NCBI RefSeq assembly: GCF_013369385.1
Contig: NZ_SZTO01000011.1
Coordinates: 1 to 64,000, forward strand
Source of the DNA: Vibrio sp. 05-20-BW147
GTDB lineage: Bacteria; Pseudomonadota; Gammaproteobacteria; Enterobacterales; Vibrionaceae
Reading direction: 5' to 3'
Length of the DNA: 64,000 nt
Positions 15,422 to 25,383 of the stretch are shown here, in pieces. A program made the position numbers and the translations under genes. The stretch's first letter is position 1; each line of letters begins with the position of its first letter. Under the pieces are notes generated by a model that did not search any database, had not been told where the DNA came from, and was given only the letters and a program-made list of their open reading frames with translations.

Positions 15422-16852
15422 TTAGGGCTCTTTGATCCTAGGAATCACGGTCAGTACAGGGGTGTTGAGTAACGTCCTTAACTGTTGTTGACTGCGAATG
15501 GTCGAGTCAAATATTTCAAAGAACATCGCTAATCCGGCCCCCAATGCAACGCCAGCAACAATCCCAACCAAAATGAAAAGGATCACAGGCAAGTTGGAGG
15601 GGGCTGAGGGAGTGAACGGCACGTCAATCACTTTTACGCGTTTGTTTTGTTCAAAGATGCCGAGTGAACCCGTCAGTTGCGCCATTTCGTAGCGTTGAAC
15701 GAGCTCTTCGTAGAGTTGACGTTTTACTTTGACTTCACGCTCTAAGCGATTGATGTCTTTCGCCGTGTTGCCAAATTGATTGGCTTTTTGTTCTAACGCA
15801 TCAATCATGGTTTTTAAGCTCACGGTTTCTTCATTCAATGCCTCATAGCGGCCGCGAATGACTTGCAACTGTTGCAGTTGGGTAACGAGTAGCGGCTGGT
15901 TGTCACTGCTGTCACCTAATGTGCTACTGCTAGCGATATCCCAAAGTTGATCAGTGTTTAATGTGGTTGTGCGATTGCTTAGCAAACTGTGTCGTTCTTG
16001 TTCTAAACGAGAGAGTTCACGTACTTTGGCTTGTACAGCGCTGTGCTGCTCAGTGTACTTAGCACTCAAAAGTGCCAGTTCGCTGCGTATGGAGATGATT
16101 TGTTCTTCTATTTTGCCGATCACAGGGTTGGTTTTGGAAAGCTGTTGATCAAGCGAACCAAGCGTTTTTTCCACCCCAGCTAATTCAGCCTCTTTTTCCG
16201 CTAAGCTTTGTTTGAGTGATGCAAGACGGGTGAGATTTTGAGCTTGCATCGCGGGCGTGTCGGCTGAAAATTCATTTTGAAAATCGGCCAGTGCTTGCTC
16301 AGCGACAAACAGTTCTTGGCGTCGTTTTTCGATATGCACAGTTAAGAACTCACTGGAGTCACGGATCGATGAGCGTTCTGGTGCGAGCAGTTGTTCAATA
16401 AAATGATCGCTCACTGCAGACAATAAGGATGCCATTCCTTTTGGTGAGCTTGCAAGGAGTTCGATTTGAATGAAATCTTTGCCAAGTTGCTGGACGTTAA
16501 GTTTGCTAGCCAGTTGATGGATGACACGATCTTGTTCAGCCACGCTCATTTCATCGGTGATCAGGCCTTCTTGTTTGCCGACAGAGTAGAGCACATGACG
16601 ACTTTTTAGCAGGGTACTAAGGGCGCTTAAGCGATCTTTGAGCATGGTGGAAACGGCAATGTCTTCGAGGAAGGGATTCATTTTCGCCGTTTCTTGGATC
16701 AGCATACTGGTGTGAGAGCGATAGACAGGCGTTGCGCTCATGCCAATCAAAGCGCCGACAACCGGCAGAACCAAAATCGGAACAACGATGACATAACGTC
16801 TACGCCACGCTGCGACAAGAATCGAGTAAAGCCTCAGTTTCAAACCCATCAT
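15422..16852 (-). CDS. sypO: SypO, Wzz-type polysaccharide chain-length determinant
   Basis: The 476-residue inner-membrane protein has the polysaccharide co-polymerase layout. A first membrane helix lies near residues 17-38 (RRRYVIVVPILVLPVVGALI), then the Wzz domain (PVYRSHTSMLIQE), a long periplasmic coiled coil (about 160-390), and a second membrane helix near 430-455 preceded by the proline-rich stretch PFTPSAPSNLP. It lacks a fused BY-kinase domain; sypD probably supplies the cytoplasmic ATPase partner. It starts in an ATGA overlap with sypN. Confidence 0.9.
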   Translation of the reverse strand: MMGLKLRLYSILVAAWRRRYVIVVPILVLPVVGALIGMSATPVYRSHTSMLIQETAKMNPFLEDIAVSTMLKDRLSALSTLLKSRHVLYSVGKQEGLITDEMSVAEQDRVIHQLASKLNVQQLGKDFIQIELLASSPKGMASLLSAVSDHFIEQLLAPERSSIRDSSEFLTVHIEKRRQELFVAEQALADFQNEFSADTPAMQAQNLTRLASLKQSLAEKEAELAGVEKTLGSLDQQLSKTNPVIGKIEEQIISIRSELALLSAKYTEQHSAVQAKVRELSRLEQERHSLLSNRTTTLNTDQLWDIASSSTLGDSSDNQPLLVTQLQQLQVIRGRYEALNEETVSLKTMIDALEQKANQFGNTAKDINRLEREVKVKRQLYEELVQRYEMAQLTGSLGIFEQNKRVKVIDVPFTPSAPSNLPVILFILVGIVAGVALGAGLAMFFEIFDSTIRSQQQLRTLLNTPVLTVIPRIKEP

Positions 16853-17982
16853 AATCGTTCCACCAATTGTTCAACGTAATCGGCACGAGCATCCCAACTT
16901 TGCTGCGAAAGATCAGGCGCCTCCAATCTGCTAATCGTGGCAAAATTTTGCAGTTGTTCGATCATCTGTTGCGAGTTCTCAGCAATCAAAACATTTGAAC
17001 GAAACGGCTCCAAGGCCGGAAAACGTTTGGTTAACACAGGCCGACCCGCCGCTAGATATTCGAGCAACTTGAGCGGATTACAAAATTCAATTTGTTGGTT
17101 GTTAACAAATGGCAACCAGCTCACCGACCAATGTTGTGAATAGCTAGGCAATAGCGCATGTGGCTTTTTACCCAGATAGAACACATTGCTAAGTTTGGGT
17201 AGTGGATTACGGTCAAACTCACACGGCCCAATAAAGACGAACGCCCATTGCGTCAACTGTCGCGCTACGGTTTCAATCATCTGGTAATCGAGCCAATGAG
17301 AAAGTGACCCGTAGAAGCCGCAAACGTGTTGGTAATCATTCGGTAGATCGTGTGCTCTTGAACAGGGTTGGGAGAAGAGTTCAAGGTCAACCCCATGGGG
17401 TACAAAATGTGTTTTTTCGGCAGGAAACTTATCCATTAACCGCTCGCTTGCGACCAAAACACAGTCAGCTTGTTGAACCAGCTTGGTTTCATGGGCTGTA
17501 ACCGTTTGATGATCAACACCGGCTAGGGAAGAGAAATCGTCGCCACAGTAATAAACCGAACGCCAAAGCGGGAAGCTGTCGAGCAGATCAGCTGTGGTTG
17601 GCAGTGAGCTCCACAACACGGGGTCATGCATACCTAGCTCCCCAATTTTTCTTTTGAGCTGCAGAGAGAGCATTTGTTTAGCCAACCAGCGAGCGAAACG
17701 GCTTGAAGGCGCAGGAATAGTCAGCAGTGTGGTGATGTAGATGTTAGCTGGTGTTTTGTCGCTATCTGGCAATTCAAATTGAGTGACAACGTTACGTTTA
17801 CTAGTCAGACACAGTAGTTTGCTGAGCAGGCGTTTCGCATCTTTAAGCGTCCATCTTGGTTGACGCAAGCCAATGGAGTTGACCCATAAAATACGATGTC
17901 GCTTAGCCATACGGCGAATAAGATGTTGGGTTGATGAAGGCAGCCCGCCAAAGTCCTCTGCAAATACGATCAGGTCACTCAT
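16849..17982 (-). CDS. sypN: SypN, glycosyltransferase
   Basis: The 377-residue protein has a GT-B-like fold. The N-terminal half contains YYCGDDFSSLAGVDHQTV and LVQQADCVLVASERL, typical of GT family 1/4-like proteins acting on carrier-linked glycans. The donor half has NPLKLLEYLAAGRPVLTKRFPAL, where the E in LLEY and the G in AAGRPV hold the nucleotide sugar. It overlaps sypM at its 5' end and sypO at its 3' end. Sugar specificity is unknown. Confidence 0.85.
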   Translation of the reverse strand: MSDLIVFAEDFGGLPSSTQHLIRRMAKRHRILWVNSIGLRQPRWTLKDAKRLLSKLLCLTSKRNVVTQFELPDSDKTPANIYITTLLTIPAPSSRFARWLAKQMLSLQLKRKIGELGMHDPVLWSSLPTTADLLDSFPLWRSVYYCGDDFSSLAGVDHQTVTAHETKLVQQADCVLVASERLMDKFPAEKTHFVPHGVDLELFSQPCSRAHDLPNDYQHVCGFYGSLSHWLDYQMIETVARQLTQWAFVFIGPCEFDRNPLPKLSNVFYLGKKPHALLPSYSQHWSVSWLPFVNNQQIEFCNPLKLLEYLAAGRPVLTKRFPALEPFRSNVLIAENSQQMIEQLQNFATISRLEAPDLSQQSWDARADYVEQLVERL

Positions 17983-18799
17983 CGCGTTCTCCTTTCTTGT
18001 TATGAATCTCTTGCTCTTCAGCTGTTTTTAGCGTTGAGAAACGAGATTGAGCATTGGCCGAGATTGAACGAATCACGCGAGCGGGATTCCCCCCTGCAAT
18101 CACCCCTTCGGGTATGGTTTGGGTGACCACACTGCCTGCGGCAATCACACTGCCTTCACCTATGGTGACGCCAGCCATGATGGTGACGTTGCTGCCGATC
18201 CAGCAGCCTCTTTTTAACGTGATCGGGCGAATTTGTGCGGGGTCGTCCCCTTCGCCTGCCGCTCGTCTCTTCGGGTCGAGTGGGTGCCCAGAGTAACCGA
18301 AGAACATGCATCGACCAGCAATCGCGACGTCATCTTCAATCGAAACGAGGTCACCAACGGCGATGGTCGTTTGCCAACCGATGGAAACGCGACTCCCAAT
18401 GTTTAAGGTTGGATTTCGCACTGAGCTACAGCCGGTGATGGTGGATTGACCGGAAATATTGCAAGCGTCTCCAATGCAAATCGCGACATTATCGGTGACT
18501 AGGGGCAAACCGCCGTATAGGTAGAGTTGATTGCCACAATGTTTCACCCGACCTTTGAAGGCTGGCGTAGTAACAAAGGTTCGCAGCAAAAATTCGCCTA
18601 AGTTACGCAAACCGACAACGAAGCGGTAAAGGAGTAAATTGAACCAGTAAGGAGTCGGAAGGTTGGCGCTTCGTGCACGTTTTAAAAACTGGAAAAGCCC
18701 TCTTAAAGCGGGATGGCGGTGATGTTTTAGCCAAGACTTTAAATCGCTTCGAGCAAGGTACCGATTGCTTTTTAGCTCCGTTCGATTCTTTACCAACAT
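17975..18799 (-). CDS. sypM: SypM, hexapeptide-repeat acetyltransferase
   Basis: The 274-residue protein has the left-handed beta-helix acyltransferase pattern: repeated hexads such as NIGSRVSIGWQTTIAVGD, IGSNVTIMAGVTIGEGSVI and AAGSVVTQTIPEG, with an NPARVIR end. It would transfer acetyl groups to a sugar of the repeat unit. It heads the sypM-N-O unit behind the sigma-54 promoter at 18874-18889. The N-terminal 100 residues are basic and lie outside the helix fold. Confidence 0.87.
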   Translation of the reverse strand: MLVKNRTELKSNRYLARSDLKSWLKHHRHPALRGLFQFLKRARSANLPTPYWFNLLLYRFVVGLRNLGEFLLRTFVTTPAFKGRVKHCGNQLYLYGGLPLVTDNVAICIGDACNISGQSTITGCSSVRNPTLNIGSRVSIGWQTTIAVGDLVSIEDDVAIAGRCMFFGYSGHPLDPKRRAAGEGDDPAQIRPITLKRGCWIGSNVTIMAGVTIGEGSVIAAGSVVTQTIPEGVIAGGNPARVIRSISANAQSRFSTLKTAEEQEIHNKKGERDE

Positions 18800-18873
18800 A
18801 ACGCCTCCAAATTCTAATATCTAAAAGAGATTGTCTGAACTTTATGGCTCACAGGTCGCCCTATCGATTAGTA

Positions 18874-18889
18874 ATCAACATGCGTGCCA
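18874..18889 (-). promoter_or_regulatory. Sigma-54 promoter of sypM
   Basis: Minus strand reads TGGCACGCATGTTGAT. The -24 half is perfect; the -12 half has GA in place of GC, so this is probably the weakest of the four syp promoters. It lies about 75 bases upstream of the sypM ATG. Confidence 0.75.
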
Positions 18890-18936
18890 CGTTAAAAAGC
18901 CTGAAAAATCATTGTATTAGAGAAATCATTACGAAA

Positions 18937-20304
18937 TTAAGAAGTGGTTTTCTCAATTTGAGAATCAGATTTAATGATATGGCTGATGGCGATAGTCAGC
19001 GCCGTGAGGATGTAGATAGGCCAGGTAAAACCTTGTGTCAAAAAGGTTCCCGAGACAATCGTACCCAGTAGACCCGCAAACACCGCGTTGGCAGCGATGT
19101 CGATGGCGACAGGCATGTCAGGGCGAATTGCAGCAATAGAGCGCAACGACGTTTTGATTAAACAGACGATAAGCGTGACAAACACCGTCAAACCAAGAAA
19201 GCCAGTTTCCGCCAGCACGCCGAACCAAGTGCTATGAACCGCATGATTGAGGCCATCCCAGTGAGGGCTATAGAAGAAATAGTTGTAGTAAAAGTTTTGT
19301 AAGCCAACCCCCAGTAGCGGGTGGTCCAGCGCCATTTTAAACGCCGCTTCCCACGCGTAAAGCCGCCCCATCGCAGAGGCATCGATACCTTCTTCACCAG
19401 CACCGCCAGATGCGCGATCAGAAATCCCAGCGACCGCATACAGAAGCAGACTGCCTACTAGGCCAAGAAGCATAAGCAGCGCCTTGTTGCGAATTGTCTT
19501 GTTGGCAAAATAGCCAAGCACAGCCATGGAACCTAATAAGCCACCGCGGCTTTGCGTCTCTAATAAGGCGAGAAACAGCACCAAGCAAGTGACGATGGCA
19601 ACAGTGCGTGCAACAAAACGACTTTGACGGTGGAAACCGATACTGACACTAAATGCGAATGGGAACATCAGTACCAACGCAAGATCGTTTGGATCACCCA
19701 GCATAGAGCCTAACTCTCGTCCAATGGTGACGCGAGAACCTTCAACAAGTCCGATACCTTGAGCTGCATTACTCAGTGCCACGGTGCCAATGAGTAAACC
19801 AGCCAATGTGATCACCATGGAAATGGCATTGAGATGTCTTGCCGTGGTGACAAGCCAGGCGATGGCCAAGGTCATCACCATGATTTTCCAGTAAACCCCT
19901 TTAAACGCGTCAAAGGCAACGCCTCGGTTTCCGGCAAAGAATAGGCCGATAAAAACGATCGCCCAAAACAGCGTCAGCCATTTCATTGCCGGGTGCCAGT
20001 AAGGTTGAATTTGCTTGGTGATCACCAAATGCCAACTCAAAGCGGCCAATGCACCAAAGGAGAGTAACAATGGAATTTTAAGTGAATAGAGTTGCGGTAT
20101 CGCTTCATGAATACGGAAAAAAGAGAACACCACAAACAGAAGCACCAACCAAAACGTTTGGTTGAGGACATAAAGAATCGCGATGGGGAGAAAACACAGA
20201 ACCAATATGACCAGCGGATTGGGCTGAAAATACCAAACCACGCTCAACACCATGCATGCGCTGGCGATAAAAACGAGGTGAGGGTATTTCGCTGTGGTGT
20301 TCAC
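18937..20304 (-). CDS. sypL: SypL, O-antigen ligase/polymerase family membrane protein
   Basis: The 455-residue protein has 10-12 predicted membrane helices and one long periplasmic loop (about 310-370) containing GRLYAWEAAFKMALDHPLLG followed by VHSTWFGVLAETGFLG. This is the Wzy_C/WaaL signature with its conserved histidine-rich HxxxxxxxxE block. In this setting it most likely polymerises repeat units at the periplasmic face. Overlaps of 4 bases tie it to sypK. The promoter palindrome for sypM lies inside its 3' end. Confidence 0.87.
   Translation of the reverse strand: MNTTAKYPHLVFIASACMVLSVVWYFQPNPLVILVLCFLPIAILYVLNQTFWLVLLFVVFSFFRIHEAIPQLYSLKIPLLLSFGALAALSWHLVITKQIQPYWHPAMKWLTLFWAIVFIGLFFAGNRGVAFDAFKGVYWKIMVMTLAIAWLVTTARHLNAISMVITLAGLLIGTVALSNAAQGIGLVEGSRVTIGRELGSMLGDPNDLALVLMFPFAFSVSIGFHRQSRFVARTVAIVTCLVLFLALLETQSRGGLLGSMAVLGYFANKTIRNKALLMLLGLVGSLLLYAVAGISDRASGGAGEEGIDASAMGRLYAWEAAFKMALDHPLLGVGLQNFYYNYFFYSPHWDGLNHAVHSTWFGVLAETGFLGLTVFVTLIVCLIKTSLRSIAAIRPDMPVAIDIAANAVFAGLLGTIVSGTFLTQGFTWPIYILTALTIAISHIIKSDSQIEKTTS
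18949..18965. promoter_or_regulatory. SypG-type binding palindrome upstream of sypM
   Basis: TTTCTCA-ATT-TGAGAAT, inside the last codons of sypL. Its centre is about 68 bases upstream of the -24 box of the sypM promoter. Confidence 0.78.
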
Positions 20305-21767
20305 GCGATTTCTCCTTGTATTTCAGTTTTGCGCGATGACGAGCTCCAATTCAACATCGGGTATGCTAACCAAGTCATGACCATCAGCGTGATTAAGGCA
20401 AGAAATAGAGAGGCGAACTCGTTCGCGTTAGCATCCTGTCTCGTAAGGAGATATTGCCCAGCGATCCCCAATAAAGCCGTAGCATAGACAGCAACGAGTC
20501 GTCGGCGTTGCCACACTAATGGCAACGCTTGCTGGCTATAATAGCTGATGAACGAAAGTCTCGCGGCTTGGGTAAGGGCTAGGGCCAAACAAATCCCCAT
20601 CACGCCAATGGGTGACAAGAGGGCAAACAGCGAAAGAGCGATAACAGCGCTCAATAGGTTGATCTTGAACAGCAATGCGGTTTGTTGGCGAAATAAAACC
20701 CCGAGATTGAGCAGTTCGTAGCACTCTTTAAACATGGCAGCTGGGATGAGCAGAGCGAGGAAATGGATTGCAGGGGAAAAGCTTTCTGGCAAAGCATGAA
20801 GAACAAACACTTTGCCCAATGCAAAGACGATAACGCCAAGGAAAGCGATGTAAACAAGGCCAATTTGAGAAATCTGTGCTGCCTCGCTGTATCGCTGGCT
20901 CTGTAAATATTCAAAGCGTTTCGGCATCCACCACATACCAAAAGGTTGCACCAGAATACACATCGCTAAGGCAAATTTAGCGGCAATTGCGTAGATCCCC
21001 AATTGTGTGAGCGATGTGTAGCCACCAATAAACCAACGTTCTGCGCCATTTAAGCTAAACGCTAATACACCCGAGAACATCAGCGGAGCGGCATAGTGAA
21101 GCCAGCTTTTGAGCTGAAGCCACGAAAGTGTCATCCACTGATAGCGATGTATGACGTGAAGGGCCAGGCACTGGTAAAGCGCACTAATTAGACTGCAAGC
21201 AATAATCGCCTCAACTGCCGGGAAAAAGCGCAACACGATCATCACCGCACTGAGTTGTAGCACTAAAGCACTGACGCTCACTTTTACCAAGGTTTTTGCT
21301 TTGTCTTCTTGCATCCTTAGCCAAGCAGTGCCAATGGCAATCAGGCACTCTAGGCAAACACAAATAAAAAGCAGCAACAGGGAAACCCTTGTTACCGCTC
21401 CATCCAATGCTCGTAACGGTAGGGGCAAGTACATCACGGCTAAGATGCAAAGCATTAGCGACATGCTGGCAATCAATAGAGCAAAACTGTAGATCTGATT
21501 GACGATCTGCTTTTTGCCATCACTTGTGGTGTATTGCGCGGCAAAGCGATAAAGCACTTCGTGCAACGAGAAGGAGATCAGGAGAGCACTGAAAGTACCG
21601 ATAGAGGCGAGCAGTTCTAAAGAGCCCATTTGCTCTGCAGTGAGATGATGCGCCATGATAGGTAACATGATCAAGGCCGCACCTTTTTGCAGTAACAAAG
21701 CAACACCAAACAAAGAGATATTTTGGACAGATTTTGCTCGTAGAGCGCTCGGCCATTTGATGGTCAT
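20301..21767 (-). CDS. sypK: SypK, Wzx-like flippase
   Basis: The 488-residue protein is almost entirely hydrophobic, with about 12-14 membrane helices. It begins with the QNISLFGVALLLQKGAALIM segment typical of the oligosaccharidyl-lipid flippases of the MOP superfamily. It should flip the finished lipid-linked repeat unit to the periplasmic side. It starts in a 4-base overlap with sypJ and ends in a 4-base overlap with sypL, so sypI-J-K-L read as one coupled unit. Confidence 0.88.
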   Translation of the reverse strand: MTIKWPSALRAKSVQNISLFGVALLLQKGAALIMLPIMAHHLTAEQMGSLELLASIGTFSALLISFSLHEVLYRFAAQYTTSDGKKQIVNQIYSFALLIASMSLMLCILAVMYLPLPLRALDGAVTRVSLLLLFICVCLECLIAIGTAWLRMQEDKAKTLVKVSVSALVLQLSAVMIVLRFFPAVEAIIACSLISALYQCLALHVIHRYQWMTLSWLQLKSWLHYAAPLMFSGVLAFSLNGAERWFIGGYTSLTQLGIYAIAAKFALAMCILVQPFGMWWMPKRFEYLQSQRYSEAAQISQIGLVYIAFLGVIVFALGKVFVLHALPESFSPAIHFLALLIPAAMFKECYELLNLGVLFRQQTALLFKINLLSAVIALSLFALLSPIGVMGICLALALTQAARLSFISYYSQQALPLVWQRRRLVAVYATALLGIAGQYLLTRQDANANEFASLFLALITLMVMTWLAYPMLNWSSSSRKTEIQGEIA

Positions 21768-22951
21768 AAGGCACCTTTTTCACTCGTTTTGACGCGGTGT
21801 ATTTCTTTTGAGGCTGATGCTTTTATTGGGTTGGTTTGGCTTAGCGATTCAACGATGGCTTTGTAACACAGTTCCGAACGATAAAGGCGTGCGAGATTTT
21901 TTGCGTTTTGAGATAAACGCTTCCGAGTTGCCGGGGAAGCGAGTAAACGTTCTATTTTGAGTCGTAAATCGCGTGCGCTGTTGGGTTGGTACTTAAGGCA
22001 ATGTTCACCGTCGACCAATTTTTCAGCCCAAAACGCGCCGTCGTCAGGGATGATCACCGCCATGCCCGCGGCTAAAGCTTCCAGGATGGACAAGCCGAAA
22101 GGCTCATTGTGACTGGTAGAAACAAAAATTGAGCAGCGCGCACGAATCTCATCAAGATTACTCGGCTGTTGATACCAATGAGAATAAGGCAGCGAACGGT
22201 CCGGCTCACTGACTGGAAGTTGTGTTTGTTGTGGCTGAATGTAACAGATGTGGGCATGTAAATCTTGAGGCTGAATTTTCAGCGCTTCAACAAAAAGATC
22301 CAAACCCTTCCATTTCAAAAGCGAAGCTGCCCAAAACAGTTTGCTACCATTGGGATTACAAGGTGTGGGCCATTTTTCTTGGCTGAGTCCGTTGGTAAAA
22401 GCAATGAAGTTGTGTCGCTCGAACAGTGCTTGCGCCATCTCGCTATTTGAACGGATGTTTGGCTGTTTTTCGTAGTAACGACACAAAGCACCGAACAGGC
22501 TTTTTTTGGTACAGGGTAAGTAAAACACCTTCTCTGCAATGGACAGACAGTAGCCGATCGAACGAGAGCGGGCGACGTTGCCGTGAATCACCTGAACGAT
22601 AGGTGTATCGAACAGTGATTTGTACAGATATAAGGGCATATCAACCCCTGGGCCAGAAATGCCCATCAACTGATGGATCTTTGGCAAGCGTAGGGCAATG
22701 ATCATCAACATGAGTAAGTAGAAACCTTGCATGGCCCAATATTTCCAACCTTGCTCAGAGATAAGAAAAGCCATGGTGGGAAGCTTGAAAATGGTGCAGT
22801 TGTTTCCTTGTTCGCGCCAATTGTCTGGATTCGCACTGATGATATAGAAATGCATCGGCTGGTTTTGCCCAACTTGAAGCATCTCCAATGTCGCGATTTT
22901 TGACCCGCCCATGTAACCAATGGGATCGAAGATAAGAATATTACGTTTCAT
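21764..22951 (-). CDS. sypJ: SypJ, family-4 glycosyltransferase
   Basis: The 395-residue GT-B protein begins with FDPIGYMGGSKIATLEML (the acceptor-side GG loop). Its donor-side motifs are AASLLKWKGLDLFVEAL and STSHNEPFGLSILEALAAGM, with the EPFGLSILE block of retaining GT4 enzymes. Family members add a sugar from UDP or GDP donors to a carrier-linked glycan. A hydrophobic stretch (LLMLMIIAL, about residues 80-90) suggests membrane contact. Overlaps couple it to sypI and sypK. Confidence 0.88.
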   Translation of the reverse strand: MKRNILIFDPIGYMGGSKIATLEMLQVGQNQPMHFYIISANPDNWREQGNNCTIFKLPTMAFLISEQGWKYWAMQGFYLLMLMIIALRLPKIHQLMGISGPGVDMPLYLYKSLFDTPIVQVIHGNVARSRSIGYCLSIAEKVFYLPCTKKSLFGALCRYYEKQPNIRSNSEMAQALFERHNFIAFTNGLSQEKWPTPCNPNGSKLFWAASLLKWKGLDLFVEALKIQPQDLHAHICYIQPQQTQLPVSEPDRSLPYSHWYQQPSNLDEIRARCSIFVSTSHNEPFGLSILEALAAGMAVIIPDDGAFWAEKLVDGEHCLKYQPNSARDLRLKIERLLASPATRKRLSQNAKNLARLYRSELCYKAIVESLSQTNPIKASASKEIHRVKTSEKGAL

Positions 22952-24141
22952 AACCAGACCTCCGTGCGGCGGACAAGTTGCAGCAGTGGCTTAAGCGCGA
23001 AGCTCCATGAAGGGCTAGGATGGCGCTTTAGTAGCAAACTGTCGTATTCGGCCTGCAGAGCTTGAGTATTGGATTGGATCGTCAAGTAGCGCTGTGCGTC
23101 TTGCTCTCCTTGTTTGGCGAGTTGGATCGCTAGGGATTCGCAATTCATCATGCTTTCCATTGCTTTAAGGAGGGAGAAAAATGCATTGGATTTGTAGAGA
23201 AGGCCGTTGTTGCCGTGGTTAACGAACTCTGGAATACCGCCGAGATTGGGCGCGATCACGGGCAACCCCGCCATCATTGCTTCTGCTATTACTAAGCCAA
23301 ACGCTTCCTGATATGCGCCGCTGACAAACGCATCACCATTAGAGGCTAGCCACGCGGTCGCGTCGCGGCGTTCACCCAGAAAATGCACGCGATGCTCAAG
23401 ATTGAGCTTTCGGCATAGCGTCGTTAGCGGCATGCGCATGGGGCCATCACCAATGATCACCAAATGCGCAGGCGTTTGACTGTTGCGCAGAAAATAGAGT
23501 GCTTTAAGCAGCCGATCGATGCCTTTGCGTTGAATCAGTGAACCAACGGTGACAAAGGTGAAGTGGTCGTTGGGAATATTAAGGGCCTGCTTGAGTGATG
23601 CCGTCAGTTGAACATGTGACAACGCAACACCGTTATGGACAACACTGAGCTGGTTGGATTGCAACCGGTCTTTTTTTAACTCACGGCTGATGGCCTCGCT
23701 GACGCAAACAATTTTGTCGGCAAGATGAAACCCCATTAAGAAGCGCTCGCGCAATGGGTAGTCACCGTGCAACTGCAACAACAGTGGCACTTTTGTCAAT
23801 CGAGAGGCTAAGCTCATCCATTGGCACGGGGCGCCACTATTCACGTGGATCAGTTTTATTTGATGCTGCTTGATGAGTTGTACGGCGCGAGAGACAAGGG
23901 ATAAAAATGGCACAATGCCCCACTTGTGCTGCCCAAGCACAGCGAACACCGAGAAAACATCACAGTAGGTCGCAACCCCTAGCTCAGTCAATTTCGCATT
24001 CAATGGTTTGCAGTTGGACCATACGATTGGTTGGTAGCGACGCTTATCAAGGGTTTCGATGAGTTGAAACAGCGTGGTTTCACTACCACGAATCCAATTA
24101 TCGCCATAGTGTACAAAGAGAATCGGTGTCGTTGTTGTCAT
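22948..24141 (-). CDS. sypI: SypI, family-4 glycosyltransferase
   Basis: The 397-residue protein has FVHYGDNWIRGSETTLFQLI near the N-terminus, TVGSLIQRKGIDRLLKAL as the donor-domain opening, and SGAYQEAFGLVIAEAMMAGL as the GT4 signature. I chose the ATG at 24141 because GTAGGG lies about 8 bases before it; an upstream TTG at 24147 is less likely. It is the first gene of the sypI-J-K-L unit and lies 30-50 bases behind a perfect sigma-54 promoter. Confidence 0.88.
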   Translation of the reverse strand: MTTTTPILFVHYGDNWIRGSETTLFQLIETLDKRRYQPIVWSNCKPLNAKLTELGVATYCDVFSVFAVLGQHKWGIVPFLSLVSRAVQLIKQHQIKLIHVNSGAPCQWMSLASRLTKVPLLLQLHGDYPLRERFLMGFHLADKIVCVSEAISRELKKDRLQSNQLSVVHNGVALSHVQLTASLKQALNIPNDHFTFVTVGSLIQRKGIDRLLKALYFLRNSQTPAHLVIIGDGPMRMPLTTLCRKLNLEHRVHFLGERRDATAWLASNGDAFVSGAYQEAFGLVIAEAMMAGLPVIAPNLGGIPEFVNHGNNGLLYKSNAFFSLLKAMESMMNCESLAIQLAKQGEQDAQRYLTIQSNTQALQAEYDSLLLKRHPSPSWSFALKPLLQLVRRTEVWL

Positions 24142-24179
24142 CTGCAATCCCTACCCACGAGTGTTTGAATGGTAAGGAT

Positions 24180-24195
24180 TGCAATGGAAATGCCA
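24180..24195 (-). promoter_or_regulatory. Sigma-54 promoter of sypI
   Basis: Minus strand reads TGGCATTTCCATTGCA: GG at -24 and GC at -12 with the exact 10-base interval. The ATG of sypI lies about 39 bases downstream of the -12 end. Confidence 0.85.
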
Positions 24196-24243
24196 GAGTG
24201 AATATGTTTCTAAACAATTGAAATTAAAACACTCTTGCTTTTG

Positions 24244-25383
24244 TTAATGGTGAGGCGTCAAATTGATTCCCAAATTGAGAATTTTTCTATCGATATGATA
24301 AGCCGATAGCAGTTGCGGTAATACAGCCTGAGGAGAGTAGTTGAGGGCTATGGTCTCTCGAGCTGTAGCAAGCAGCGCTTGGCGCTGGTGGTTGTTCATG
24401 CCGAGCCAACGATTCAGTGCTTCAGCGAGCTGCTGCTCGTTATTGGCGAGAAAGCCATTGTTTCCATCGTCAATTAAACGACCTAAATCACCCACTTGCA
24501 TTGCAATGACCGCGACACCATTCGCCATTGCCTCCAGCGCGGCCATGGGGAGGCCTTCAAATCGAGAGGAAATCACCAACACTGACAGCGTTGGCCAAAC
24601 AGACCTCATGTCAGAAGTAAAACCATGAAAGTGCACATTGTCGTTGGCGAGTGTTTCGAGTGCTTCCCGTTCCGGCCCATCGCCAAACAAATGGAAGTGT
24701 TGTGAAGGAAAATGCTCCGCCAGCTCAACAAAACGATCCGGCGCTTTTTCATAACTGAGCCGGCCAACGAAACCAATCTTCTCTTGTATTTTTGGTAGCG
24801 CTTCACTGACCGAAACGAAATTGTTGGTTTGCTCTCCAGCAAAAGGGAGGGTAGACAGTATTTCTTGGCTAACGGCAAAACGGTGATCACTAATAAAACT
24901 GGAGTAGCGGTCCAAAAGATCATAGAGCCACAGTTTACCCGACTTTTTCTCTCCAGCGTGGTAGGTACTCACCAAGCGCAAATTGGGGAAACTCATCATT
25001 CGAGCTAACCGTGCGTAGATATTTGCTTTGTAACCGTGGGTGTGTAGAACGAGTGGTTTGTAACGCTTTAACGCTACAGCCAATTGCATGACGGGCATTG
25101 GATGGTTGCCAGACAGTTGAGAGACGTAATTGATTTGAACACCAGCATGACGCAAGTTCTTCATAATGTCGGGGCGTCGTTTGTACTTGTTGGTCAGCAA
25201 TACACGCACCGCGATATGTTGTGCTTTTAACGCACGAGCCAACTGCTCCACGTGACTTTCAATTCCACCGTAAACCAATGAATCGAGCAACAACCAAACC
25301 TCTTTCCGTTGGCGAGCTTTCTCCACTTTATTCGCCTTTGTCGAAGGAGATGAACGGGTTTGAACAATAGGGCACTCAGACAT
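24244..25383 (-). CDS. sypH: SypH, family-4 glycosyltransferase
   Basis: The 379-residue GT-B protein has VYGGIESHVEQLARALKAQH in its N-terminal domain, KIGFVGRLSYEKAPDRFVEL opening the donor domain, and SSRFEGLPMAALEAMANGV as the GT4 nucleotide-sugar motif. About 20 extra basic residues precede the fold. It overlaps the 3' end of sypG by 8 bases, so it is read with the regulatory genes from the sypA side; the sypI promoter lies beyond it. Confidence 0.87.
   Translation of the reverse strand: MSECPIVQTRSSPSTKANKVEKARQRKEVWLLLDSLVYGGIESHVEQLARALKAQHIAVRVLLTNKYKRRPDIMKNLRHAGVQINYVSQLSGNHPMPVMQLAVALKRYKPLVLHTHGYKANIYARLARMMSFPNLRLVSTYHAGEKKSGKLWLYDLLDRYSSFISDHRFAVSQEILSTLPFAGEQTNNFVSVSEALPKIQEKIGFVGRLSYEKAPDRFVELAEHFPSQHFHLFGDGPEREALETLANDNVHFHGFTSDMRSVWPTLSVLVISSRFEGLPMAALEAMANGVAVIAMQVGDLGRLIDDGNNGFLANNEQQLAEALNRWLGMNNHQRQALLATARETIALNYSPQAVLPQLLSAYHIDRKILNLGINLTPHH
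24266..24282. promoter_or_regulatory. SypG-type binding palindrome upstream of sypI
   Basis: ATTCCCA-AAT-TGAGAAT; one half-site has a C for T. It lies inside the last codons of sypH, with its centre about 79 bases upstream of the sypI -24 box. Confidence 0.72.
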